The notes under the pieces are model-generated. The model saw nothing but the letters and a program-made list of their open reading frames with translations. It was not told where the DNA came from and did no database searches. From CAZTCJ01 sp964612085 (GTDB lineage: Bacteria > Pseudomonadota > Alphaproteobacteria > JAJFIK01), in assembly GCA_964612085.1 (NCBI GenBank), contig CAZTCJ010000012.1, positions 1-63,592 of the forward strand: a stretch of DNA of 63,592 nt, written 5' to 3'. Positions 16,136-24,297 of this stretch are shown in pieces (within the stretch, counting starts at the first letter, position 1; each line of letters opens with the position of its first letter). The position numbers were made by a program, and so were the translations under genes.

Positions 16136-18148
16136 GTGACCACCGAGCTTGGACATTTCGCTTTATGTCTCGCCTTTATCGTGGCGATCGCACAGACCGT
16201 GCTGCCCTTCGTGGGTGCGCGTGCCGGCCGCAATGACTGGGCTGCGCTCGCCGTACCGGCGGCACAAGTTCACGCGCTTTTGATAGGATTTTCCTTCGCC
16301 GCACTCGCCAGTGCCTATCTGGCGTCGGATTTCTCCGTGCTCAACGTGACGCAAAACTCCCATTCGGCGAAACCCTGGCTTTACAAGCTGACGGGCACCT
16401 GGGGCAACCACGAAGGCTCCATGTTGCTCTGGGTGCTGACTTTGGCCGCATTCGGCGCGGCGGTCGCCACCGTCAAGGGCGGGCTCGACGAGACTTTCCG
16501 GGCGCGCGTCCTGGGCGTTCATGGATTGATCGGCGTCGCCTTTCTGGCATTCGTTCTGTTTACCTCCAATCCCTTCGCGCGGCTTGACCCCGCACCCGTC
16601 GAAGGCACCGGCTTGAACCCGCTATTGCAGGATCCCGGTCTCGCGTTTCATCCGCCCTTTCTTTATGTGGGCTATGTGGGTTTCTCCATGGCTTTTTCTT
16701 TCGCCGTGGCGGCCCTTATCAGCGGCAAGGTCGATGCCAACTGGGCCCGCTGGGTGCGGCCCTGGACGCTTGCCGCCTGGATCGCGCTCACCATCGGCAT
16801 CGCGCTCGGCTCCTGGTGGGCCTATTACGAACTGGGCTGGGGCGGCTGGTGGTTCTGGGATCCGGTGGAGAACGCTTCCCTGATGCCCTGGCTTCTGGGC
16901 ACGGCGCTTTTGCACTCCGCGATCGTGGTGGAAAAACGCGGTGCCATGAAGCATTGGACCATCCTGCTCGCGATCCTGACCTTTTCCTTCAGCCTGCTTG
17001 GCACCTTCCTGGTGCGCTCCGGCGTTCTGACCTCGGTTCATGCGTTCGCCAACGATCCGGAACGGGGCGTCTTTATCCTGATGATCCTGGTAGGGCTGAC
17101 CGGCGGCGCGCTGGCGCTTTACGCCATGCGCTCGAAAGAACTTTCGGGCGGCAAGCCCTTCGCGGTGGTCAGCCGGGAAGGGGGGCTGGTCTTCAACAAT
17201 CTGATCCTGGTGACATCCTGCATCACGGTGATGATCGGCACCCTGTATCCGCTGGCGCTCGATGCCGTGGGCGGCGGTCCGATCTCGGTGGGCCCGCCCT
17301 ATTTCAACGCCACGGTCGTGCCGCTGATGATGCCACTGCTGCTGGCGGTGCCGGTGGGGGCCATGCTGCCCTGGAAAAAGGGCGATGTGGCCACGGTCAT
17401 GCCGCGGCTTTATTGGGCCGCTGGCGCGGCCTTCGTCCTGGTGCTGCTGGTCTACGGCTTCGTCGATGGCGGGCCGGTTCTGGCGGCGCTCAGCATGGGT
17501 GTCGCGGCCTGGCTGTTTTTCGGCTCTCTCGCCTCGGTCGCCGACCGGGTGAAACTGGGATCCGAGCCCCTGGCCGTGTCCTTGCGCCGGGCGCGCCATC
17601 TGCCGCGCACCTTGTGGGGCATGGCGCTCGCCCATGCGGGGCTTGGCATCGCGGTTGCCGGGATCACCGGCGTGACCGCTTTCCAGACGGAGCAAATCGT
17701 CAGTGCCAGCCCGGGCGCGCGGATCGAGATCGCGGGCTACACCGTCCATTTCGATGCGGTGCGGGACGTCAACGGCCCGAACTATATTGCCAGCCAGGGC
17801 GTCTTCCGCCTGGAGCGCGACGGCAAAGAGCTTGGCGTGCTGACGCCCGAACGGCGGTTTTATCCAGCCTCTGAACAACCGACCACGGAAGTGGGCATTC
17901 ACACCACGGGGTTCGCGGATCTTTATGTGGTCCTGGGCGATCCTCAGGTGACGGATGGCAGCGCGCCGCAACGCTGGTCCGTGCGGACCTATCACAAGCC
18001 GCTCATCCCCTGGCTGTGGCTGGGTGTGGCGGTCATGGTCGTGGGCGGGCTGACGGCTCTCACCGACCGCAGGCGCGCCTTGAGCCCTGTGCCTGAACCG
18101 CGCGCCAGCCTGCCCCCCGTCAAAGCCCAGCCGGAGGCCGCCGGATGA
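16136..18148 (+). CDS. ccmF: CcmF, cytochrome c haem lyase subunit
   Basis: A 670-residue polytopic membrane protein with about 14-15 helices, the normal CcmF size. The haem-handling WWD signature reads WGGWWFWDPVENASLMPWLL. Upstream it has WGNHEGSMLLW, also typical. CcmF takes haem from CcmE and, with CcmH, attaches it to the apocytochrome CxxCH. The GTG at 16136 follows GGGAGA by 5 nt. Its stop overlaps the ccmH ATG (ATGA). It is separated by 11 kb from ccmABCDE, with unrelated genes in between. Confidence 0.95.
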   Translation: MTTELGHFALCLAFIVAIAQTVLPFVGARAGRNDWAALAVPAAQVHALLIGFSFAALASAYLASDFSVLNVTQNSHSAKPWLYKLTGTWGNHEGSMLLWVLTLAAFGAAVATVKGGLDETFRARVLGVHGLIGVAFLAFVLFTSNPFARLDPAPVEGTGLNPLLQDPGLAFHPPFLYVGYVGFSMAFSFAVAALISGKVDANWARWVRPWTLAAWIALTIGIALGSWWAYYELGWGGWWFWDPVENASLMPWLLGTALLHSAIVVEKRGAMKHWTILLAILTFSFSLLGTFLVRSGVLTSVHAFANDPERGVFILMILVGLTGGALALYAMRSKELSGGKPFAVVSREGGLVFNNLILVTSCITVMIGTLYPLALDAVGGGPISVGPPYFNATVVPLMMPLLLAVPVGAMLPWKKGDVATVMPRLYWAAGAAFVLVLLVYGFVDGGPVLAALSMGVAAWLFFGSLASVADRVKLGSEPLAVSLRRARHLPRTLWGMALAHAGLGIAVAGITGVTAFQTEQIVSASPGARIEIAGYTVHFDAVRDVNGPNYIASQGVFRLERDGKELGVLTPERRFYPASEQPTTEVGIHTTGFADLYVVLGDPQVTDGSAPQRWSVRTYHKPLIPWLWLGVAVMVVGGLTALTDRRRALSPVPEPRASLPPVKAQPEAAG

Positions 18149-18606
18149 TCAGGCAGGCCGTTCATCTGTGCGCCGCTCTGGTTCTGGCGCTGACGGTTTG
18201 GAGCGCCGGGCCCGCTCTGGCGGTGGAGCCTGACGAGATCCTGTCCGATCCGCGCCAGGAGGAACGCGCCCGCGCTCTGTCCAAGAAGCTGCGCTGTCTC
18301 GTCTGCCGCAACGAAAGCATCGACGAGTCCAATGCCGATCTGGCCCGCGACCTGCGCCTGCTGGTGCGCGAGCGCATCGAGGCGGGCGATACGGACGAAG
18401 AGGTCATGGCCCTGGTGCGTGACCGCTATGGCGATTTCGTGCTGTTGAGCCCGCCCGTGCAGAGCAACACCATGGCCTTGTGGCTTGCTCCGCTTTTTGT
18501 GTTTGGCGCCGGCTTCGCTCTGCTGATCTTCTACTTCCGAAAGAACCGGCTGACCGCTGACGATCTGGATTCCGACGATGGGGAAGAGACTCCGGCGGCC
18601 CGGTGA
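18145..18606 (+). CDS. ccmH: CcmH/CcmL, thiol-disulfide subunit of haem lyase
   Basis: A 153-residue protein with a signal peptide (ending near ALA-VEP), a helical domain carrying the redox motif LRCLVCRN with two cysteines, the family helix ARDLRLLVRERIEAGDTDEEV, and a C-terminal membrane anchor (WLAPLFVFGAGFALLIFYF). CcmH reduces the apocytochrome cysteines. Most relatives read LRCxVCQNQSI. Here the Gln after the second Cys is Arg. It is co-translated with ccmF. The usual intervening thioredoxin gene ccmG is absent, and no ccmI TPR extension is seen. Confidence 0.93.
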   Translation: MIRQAVHLCAALVLALTVWSAGPALAVEPDEILSDPRQEERARALSKKLRCLVCRNESIDESNADLARDLRLLVRERIEAGDTDEEVMALVRDRYGDFVLLSPPVQSNTMALWLAPLFVFGAGFALLIFYFRKNRLTADDLDSDDGEETPAAR

Positions 18607-18639
18607 TGCCACTTCCTAAGTATTGAGGATGCCCGCGCT

Positions 18640-19872
18640 ATGGCACAATCGGAACGCGTCACATTCACCGGCAGTCTCGGCGAAACCCTGGCCGCCCGTC
18701 TCGACCGTCCAGCGGGACGCCCGCGCGCCTATGCATTGTTCGCCCACTGCTTTTCCTGTTCCAAGGACATCTTCGCGGCGGCGCGTATTTCCAAGGCGCT
18801 GACGGATCACGGCCTTGCGGTGTTGCGCTTCGATTTCACCGGGCTCGGCCATTCCGAAGGCGATTTCGCCAACACTACCTTTTCCTCCAATGTGGGCGAC
18901 CTGATCAGCGCCGCCAACTATTTGCGCGAGTCCCATGAGGCGCCAGTACTTTTGATTGGCCATTCCCTGGGCGGTGCGGCGACGCTCATCGCCGCCCATC
19001 AGGTGCCTGAGGCGCGCGCGGTCGTCACTTTGGCCGCCCCCGCCGACACCACCCATGTGGTGCATAATTTCATCGAGGCGCTGCCTGAGATCGAAGCGCG
19101 TGGCGAGGCCCAGGTACAGCTTGGCGGCCGTCCGTTCACCATCCGGAAGGACTTCGTGGACGATCTGAACGCCCACAAGGTGACGGACGCGGCGAAGGAT
19201 TTGAAACGCGCGCTTCTGGTCATGCATGCGCCGCTCGATGAGACTGTCAGTGTCGAGAACGCCACGGCGATCTTCACGGCGGCCAAGCATCCCAAAAGCT
19301 TCGTGTCCCTCGATACGGCGGACCATCTGATCACGCGGCACGACGATGCGGCCTATGCCGCTGGCGTCATCGCCGCCTGGAGCCTGCGTTATCTGGGTCT
19401 TGAGGAAGAAACGGATACTGGTTTGCCCAAGCCGCAGACCGGCGAGACCATTACGCGGGAATCGGGTTTGAGCCGGTTCTCCGCCGATCTTCTGGCGGGT
19501 CCCCATCATCTGCAGGGGGATCAGCCCAAGGCCATGGGCGGGCAGGATCTGGGCCCCAATCCCTATGATCTTCTAAGCTTCGCTCTTGGCCTGTGCACGA
19601 CCCAGACCTTGCGCATGTACGCCCAGCGCAAGGGCATTCCCCTGGAGCGGGCCACCGTGTCGGTCAGATCCGATAAGGTCTATACGGAGGATTGCGAAGG
19701 CTGTATCGAAGGCAAGGGCATGAAAGTCCTCACCCTGGACCGGGAGCTTACCCTTGAAGGCGCTCTTGACGAGGAAATGCGCGCGCGGTTGCTGGAGATC
19801 GCCGACCGCTGTCCGGTGCACCGCACCCTGTCGGAACAGAAGACGCCGATCGCGACACGGCTGAAACTGTGA
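18640..19872 (+). CDS. bifunctional alpha/beta hydrolase - OsmC family protein
   Basis: A 410-residue fusion. Residues 1-255 form an alpha/beta hydrolase with oxyanion region FAHCFSCSKD, nucleophile elbow GHSLGG and a C-terminal His in ADHLITRHDDA. Residues about 265-410 form an OsmC/Ohr-like domain with the two redox cysteines placed in LGLCTTQTLRMYAQRKG and in DRCPVHRTL. OsmC proteins reduce organic hydroperoxides through these cysteines. The fusion recurs in proteobacteria and may couple ester hydrolysis to peroxide reduction, though the substrate is unknown. TGAGGA precedes the ATG. A strong hairpin overlaps the stop codon. Confidence 0.9.
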   Translation: MAQSERVTFTGSLGETLAARLDRPAGRPRAYALFAHCFSCSKDIFAAARISKALTDHGLAVLRFDFTGLGHSEGDFANTTFSSNVGDLISAANYLRESHEAPVLLIGHSLGGAATLIAAHQVPEARAVVTLAAPADTTHVVHNFIEALPEIEARGEAQVQLGGRPFTIRKDFVDDLNAHKVTDAAKDLKRALLVMHAPLDETVSVENATAIFTAAKHPKSFVSLDTADHLITRHDDAAYAAGVIAAWSLRYLGLEEETDTGLPKPQTGETITRESGLSRFSADLLAGPHHLQGDQPKAMGGQDLGPNPYDLLSFALGLCTTQTLRMYAQRKGIPLERATVSVRSDKVYTEDCEGCIEGKGMKVLTLDRELTLEGALDEEMRARLLEIADRCPVHRTLSEQKTPIATRLKL

Positions 19873-19889
19873 CACCCGTCACAGTTTTT
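19864..19889 (+). terminator. rho-independent terminator of the hydrolase-OsmC gene
   Basis: A perfect 10-bp stem, AAACTGTGAC and GTCACAGTTT, with an ACCC loop, followed by TT. The stop codon TGA at 19870-19872 lies in the 5' arm, so translation termination and transcription termination are superimposed. Confidence 0.85.
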
Positions 19890-20081
19890 CGCGCTTCGGA
19901 CCGTCCTGCCGCCGATTATCCGTACAGACCCTCAAACGGGCTTACAGCTTTGTAATTGTTCATTTTTAAGAAACATTAATGACACCGCAAGTGCGCGGTA
20001 AGGCTACAGTTTCCACACTGCGTTCATGAACGGAACGATGCCGGTGATAAGCCGGCATGTGAAAGCTGGAGGGTCGCGGCT

Positions 20082-21686
20082 TTGCGGGACGTTTTCGAAG
20101 GTTTGGATCAGGCGCACGGGCTGGCGCGTCATGTCAGGGGCGGATTGTGTATGACGACGGCGACGGAAGCGCTTGCCGTCATGTCGGCGGGCTCGGCATC
20201 TGCCGTCAGGCCGCTTCAAACGGCCGTTGCGGTGAACGGTTCGACGGATTCGGCGCAACCGGCCGTTGAACGGGACGAAACCGTGGAAGCAGGCGAGAGC
20301 GGGGAGAGAGAAGCTGCGGATCAAGCCGGTGACCGGCTGACCGATTCTCCGTGGACTTCTCTTCAGACGATGGGATTGGTGAGCAAAGCATCCGGATCGG
20401 AAACCGGACCGTCCAGCAGCGGCGCGACCTTTACCGCGACGCTCGACAGCGCCGTTCCGGAACCGCCCGTCGTGGATATCGACGTGAACGACCTGCATGC
20501 CGCCGATCTCGGGCCGATCACGCCCGACAATGTGGTCAAGGGCGACGACAGCGCGGCGCCGGATCTGCCCGTATCTGTGGCCGTTGCCTTGACGCCCCAA
20601 GAACCGCCGGCCTTGGCGGATTTCGTGGAAAGCCTCCATGGGGCCGTGGTGACGGTGCATGCGATCGACACGGACAGGGGCGATACGGTTGCACCCAGCG
20701 ACGATGCAACCGGCGCTCAACGCCAAACCCGGTGTTTGAAAGGGGTGGTCGTATCCTCAGGTGGACAAATTGTCACGACACTGACCGGCATGTCGCACGC
20801 CACCCGGTTCCGCGTTGAAACCAAGGATGGGCAAGCCTTTTCGGCGGTTCTGGCCGCTTACGATGCGTCAACCCGTCTGGCGCTTCTGGACGTGACCGAT
20901 GATACCGCCGGCCTGTCGGCGGTGGATCTGCCCCATGAAAGCGTCGTGCTTGTGGACCGTTTGCGCCGGATCGGCGTACCGCCGCGAAATTTTTTGGGTG
21001 TACGTGTCCAAGCTGTGACGGATGACATCGCCGGGAGTGTTGATTTTGGATATCCTGGTGGCGCCTTGGTTGTAAATGTTACAGACAAAAGCCCTGCCGC
21101 TGAAGCCGGGGTGCAACAAGGCGATATTATACGCCTGATCGATGGTGAGCAGATTGGCGATGCGCAGGCCTTCCTTCACAGGTTGGGGGCCTGTGATCCG
21201 GAAGCGGATCATCAGCTTACGGTCTGGCGCAACGGCATGGACCTGGATATCCGGGTCCGAGTTGGTTTACTGACAGAAGATGCGCCGCTGACCGCGCCGG
21301 AGCCTCCGAAGGAGACCGGTGCGGAGGATCAGGGGATCCCGCAAGGCGCACAAAAGATTTTGGATTGGGGACTGACGCTGCAGGCGTCAGACGATGGCGA
21401 AGGGGTGATCATCGCGGACGTCAGGCCCGGAAGTGCTGCGGCACGGAAGGGCCTGCGTTCCGGCGAACGGCTTCTGAAAATTGCGGATCGTGCGGTCGTG
21501 CATCCGAAAGATGCTCAGACTGCGGTCGACACAGCGCTGCACCAGGAGGCAAAAGCCGTTCTGGTCTTGGTGAGCCCAGGCGCTGAAGCACGGGATGATA
21601 ACGGGGATGATAGGGATTTGAGCATCTCCCATGAGCCCGGCGCTCAGTGCGACCACCGCTTCGTAGGTTTGAGACTGACTGACTGA
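20082..21686 (+). CDS. HtrA/DegQ-like PDZ protein lacking the protease active site
   Basis: A 534-residue protein with a low-complexity Ser/Ala/Glu-rich N-terminus (1-175). Next comes a remnant of the first trypsin-like barrel (about 182-292), then two PDZ domains (about 304-398 and 424-500). In HtrA proteases the barrel has the catalytic His in a TNNHV-type strand and the Asp in SDIALI. Here the matching segments are VTTLTGM and TRLALLDV, so both are gone, and the second barrel with the GNSGG serine is missing altogether. The TTG at 20082 has GGAGGG 8 nt upstream. The ATG at 20151 is the alternative. It stands before an OmpR-type two-component pair, where other alphaproteobacteria often keep an active DegP. 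Confidence 0.8.
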   Translation: MRDVFEGLDQAHGLARHVRGGLCMTTATEALAVMSAGSASAVRPLQTAVAVNGSTDSAQPAVERDETVEAGESGEREAADQAGDRLTDSPWTSLQTMGLVSKASGSETGPSSSGATFTATLDSAVPEPPVVDIDVNDLHAADLGPITPDNVVKGDDSAAPDLPVSVAVALTPQEPPALADFVESLHGAVVTVHAIDTDRGDTVAPSDDATGAQRQTRCLKGVVVSSGGQIVTTLTGMSHATRFRVETKDGQAFSAVLAAYDASTRLALLDVTDDTAGLSAVDLPHESVVLVDRLRRIGVPPRNFLGVRVQAVTDDIAGSVDFGYPGGALVVNVTDKSPAAEAGVQQGDIIRLIDGEQIGDAQAFLHRLGACDPEADHQLTVWRNGMDLDIRVRVGLLTEDAPLTAPEPPKETGAEDQGIPQGAQKILDWGLTLQASDDGEGVIIADVRPGSAAARKGLRSGERLLKIADRAVVHPKDAQTAVDTALHQEAKAVLVLVSPGAEARDDNGDDRDLSISHEPGAQCDHRFVGLRLTD

Positions 21687-21758
21687 CATCTGTCTTCGGC
21701 CAGTCTTGAGGAGACAGCGGCCCCCGCCCCGTCACTCCATTGGGGCCGTTGTGGGCTG

Positions 21759-21816
21759 CATCGGCGGCGGGCGACCTCATCCCCCCGACCTGCCGCCGAT
21801 GTGGTCCTTATTTTTT
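21759..21816 (+). terminator. terminator after the PDZ gene; intergenic 21687-22123
   Basis: The stem CATCGGCGGC (21759-21768) pairs with GCCGCCGATG (21792-21801), extended by GG/CC, and is followed by a T-rich run (TTATTTTTT). A second palindrome, CGGGCCA-CGAAA-TGGCCCG, lies near 21880-21900. The rest of the 437-bp gap can be read as a 57-codon in-frame extension of the response regulator from an ATG at 21953, discussed there. Confidence 0.7.
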
Positions 21817-22123
21817 CACGGTTTTCGATGCGCGGATGCGGGTTGGACCGTGAAATCGGGGGTGGAGGGGACCAGAGCATGCGAACGGGCCACGAAATGG
21901 CCCGGTTTCGATCTCTGTATGAGTTCAACATCTTTGGTCCGGAATAAACACCATGACTGTGAATACGAGTTCTGCTGCCAATCATGCGAGCACGCCCATG
22001 AATGAGACGCACCTTTCCGCAACGAGCCCGTCCGTATCCGGCTTTTCGCCGGCGGGCGGCGCAGGCACGGCTGAGGGGGCGGCATCACAGGCCGATGCGC
22101 CCCGTTCTGAGGACAGCTTGACG

Positions 22124-22801
22124 ATGCGTATTCTTGTTATCGAAGACGACCGCGAAGCGGCGGCTTATCTCGTCAAAGGGCTGAAGGAAAGCGGGCACGT
22201 GGTCGATCATGCCGCCGATGGCGCCGAAGGCCTCGAGATGGCGCGGGTCGGTCAATACGACATCCTGATCGTGGACCGCATGCTACCGCAGATCGACGGC
22301 CTGACCGTGGTCTCCACCCTGCGCGCCGAGAGCCGCACGACGCCGGTTCTGTTCCTCTCGGCCCTGGGCCAGGTGGACGACCGGGTGCGCGGCCTGAAGG
22401 AAGGCGGCGACGATTATCTCACCAAGCCTTATGCCTTCGCCGAGCTGCTGGCGCGCATCGAAGCGCTGGTGCGCCGGCGCAATCCGGAAGAGGTGCAGAC
22501 CAAATATGTGGTCGGCGATCTGGAGCTCGATATCCTGAAACGCAAGGTGCGCCGCGCCAATCAGGCGATCGATCTGCAGCCGCGGGAATTCCGGTTGTTG
22601 GAATATCTCATGAAACACGCGGGACAGGTTGTCACGCGCACCATGCTGTTAGAGAATGTTTGGGAATACCACTTCGATCCGCAGACCAATGTGATCGACG
22701 TGCATATCTCGCGTCTGCGGGCGAAGATCGACAAAAATTTCGATCAGCCGCTGCTCCATACGGTGCGCGGCGCGGGATACACACTCCGTGCGACTCTTTG
22801 A
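22124..22801 (+). CDS. OmpR-family response regulator
   Basis: A 225-residue regulator. The receiver domain starts MRILVIEDDREAAAYL, with phospho-acceptor Asp51 in ILIVDRMLP, Thr/Ser and Lys (YLTKPYAF) in place. The OmpR/PhoB winged helix covers about 127-222 (LQPREFRLLEYL, then TNVIDVHISRLRAKID and VRGAGYTL). The ATG at 22124 has GAGGA 10 nt upstream and fits the family start. An upstream ATG at 21953 would add 57 low-complexity Ser/Ala/Gly residues in frame. The 3' end overlaps the sensor kinase gene by 14 bp. Confidence 0.93.
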   Translation: MRILVIEDDREAAAYLVKGLKESGHVVDHAADGAEGLEMARVGQYDILIVDRMLPQIDGLTVVSTLRAESRTTPVLFLSALGQVDDRVRGLKEGGDDYLTKPYAFAELLARIEALVRRRNPEEVQTKYVVGDLELDILKRKVRRANQAIDLQPREFRLLEYLMKHAGQVVTRTMLLENVWEYHFDPQTNVIDVHISRLRAKIDKNFDQPLLHTVRGAGYTLRATL

Positions 22802-24194
22802 GCTTGTAAATACCACCACTTTTCGCGTTACGCTGATCTACATGATCATGTTCGGGGGCTTTTCGGCCTTCGTCGTGTTCTTCTTCTACTACACCTCCGT
22901 TACCTTCATGGCCCGCCAGACGGACCAGACCATCGAAGCCGAAGTGCTGGGTCTGGCGGAAGCCAACCGCAGCATGGGCCGGACCGACGGTCTGCGCACC
23001 ATGGTGGATCGGCGCAGCACCGAGCCGGGCGACAGTCTGTATCTGCTGGCCACGGAAGAACGCACCTGGCTCGCGGGCAATCTGCTGCAATGGCCGGACA
23101 GCCAGCCCTCCACCGACGGCTGGACCGATTTCATCTATGACCGCAAGACCGTCGAAGGCACCGAAGCCCGGCCCGCCCGCGCCCGTGTCTTTCAGTTGAC
23201 CAGCGGCGAATACCTGCTGGTGGGCCGCGATGTCTCGCGCCGCCGGTCGATCGAAAATGCTCTGACCACGTGGCTTTACATGGCCATCATCTTCCTGATC
23301 CTGGTCGGCGGCGCCGGCGGCATGGTGATCAGCTCGCTCATGATGCGCCGGATCGATACGATCAACCGCACGAGCCGCGACATCATCGCGGGCGACCTGT
23401 CGCGCCGGGTTCCGGTTCAGGGGCAAGGCGACGAAGTCGATCAGATTGCGAATAATCTGAATGCCATGCTCGACCAGATCGAGCGCCTGATGACGGGGAT
23501 GCGGGAGGTCACGGACAATGTGGCCCATGACCTGCGCTCGCCCTTGACCCGGCTGCGCAACCGGCTCGAAGTCACCATGATGAAGCCGACCTCCAAGGGC
23601 GAATACAATGAAGCGCTGGAAGGGGCGATCCGGGATGCGGATCATCTGCTTTCCACCTTCAATGCGCTGTTGTCGATCGCCCAGGTGGAGGCGGGCTCGT
23701 CCCGGGAAAGCATGGACCGGGTCAACACCCGCGATGTGGTCCAGGACATTGCGGAGCTTTACGAGCCCGTCGCGGAGTCGAAGAACATCGCGTTCTCGGT
23801 CGATCCGGGAGACGACGCGGTGGTGTGGGGCAACCGGGAACTGCTGTCCCAGGCGCTGGCCAATCTGGTTGACAACGCCATCAAATACACCCCCGACGGC
23901 GGCAAGGTGACGGTGGAACTCCGGACACGGCAATATGGCAATCCGCTCGCCGATGTGGTGGTGATGGACAGCGGGCCCGGTATTCCGGCCAAGGACCGGG
24001 CGCGCGTGCTGAACCGGTTCGTCCGCCTGGAGGCCAGCCGCAACACGCCGGGCAGCGGCCTGGGCTTGAGCCTTGTCTCGGCGGTGGCGCGCCTCCATGA
24101 AGGACGCCTGGTGCTGGGAGACAGCGACCACACCGGCAAGGGGCAGAAGGCCTGCGGCCTGAAGACGACCCTCAGCCTGCCTATGGTGCGCTAG
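22788..24194 (+). CDS. sensor histidine kinase, HAMP type
   Basis: A 468-residue kinase with TM1 (about 15-38), a periplasmic sensor loop (about 39-160), TM2 (about 163-187), a HAMP domain (about 185-240), an H-box with His247 (VAHDLRSPLTRLRNR), an N-box LVDNAIKYTP, and G-boxes DSGPGIP and GSGLGLSLV. It pairs with the preceding regulator, overlapping it by 14 bp, so the two are translationally coupled. The GTG at 22788 is the start. Neighbouring PDZ protein and C13 peptidase genes point to an envelope-stress role, which is inference. Confidence 0.93.
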   Translation: MRLFELVNTTTFRVTLIYMIMFGGFSAFVVFFFYYTSVTFMARQTDQTIEAEVLGLAEANRSMGRTDGLRTMVDRRSTEPGDSLYLLATEERTWLAGNLLQWPDSQPSTDGWTDFIYDRKTVEGTEARPARARVFQLTSGEYLLVGRDVSRRRSIENALTTWLYMAIIFLILVGGAGGMVISSLMMRRIDTINRTSRDIIAGDLSRRVPVQGQGDEVDQIANNLNAMLDQIERLMTGMREVTDNVAHDLRSPLTRLRNRLEVTMMKPTSKGEYNEALEGAIRDADHLLSTFNALLSIAQVEAGSSRESMDRVNTRDVVQDIAELYEPVAESKNIAFSVDPGDDAVVWGNRELLSQALANLVDNAIKYTPDGGKVTVELRTRQYGNPLADVVVMDSGPGIPAKDRARVLNRFVRLEASRNTPGSGLGLSLVSAVARLHEGRLVLGDSDHTGKGQKACGLKTTLSLPMVR

Positions 24195-24203
24195 AGTGAG
24201 GTC

Positions 24204-24297
24204 AGAAAAAGTGGGTACCGGTTTTCCGTCCGACCGAGCGAAAAATCAATAGTCTAGAGCGGGATCGTGAGTCCGTTTAATCCGATCCCGTGCTAAA
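24204..24297. repeat. alphaproteobacterial-type intergenic repeat with terminator-like stem
   Basis: The sequence contains AAAAAGTGGGTACCGGTTTT followed by AGCGGGATCG (24258-24267), which pairs with CGATCCCG-TG-CT (24283-24294). This combination resembles a short repeat common between genes in alphaproteobacteria. The right arm lies inside the last codons of the C13 peptidase gene. It lies between convergent genes and may end transcription both ways. Copy number elsewhere in the genome cannot be seen here. Confidence 0.55.

Noticed and set aside
16622..17995. 457-codon minus-strand frame over ccmF
   Set aside because: Shadow of ccmF, which has the haem-handling signature on the plus strand.
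19976..19989. CtrA-like TTAA-N-TTAA site before the PDZ gene
   Set aside because: The spacing between the TTAA halves is 6 nt. The CtrA consensus needs 7, so I do not call it.
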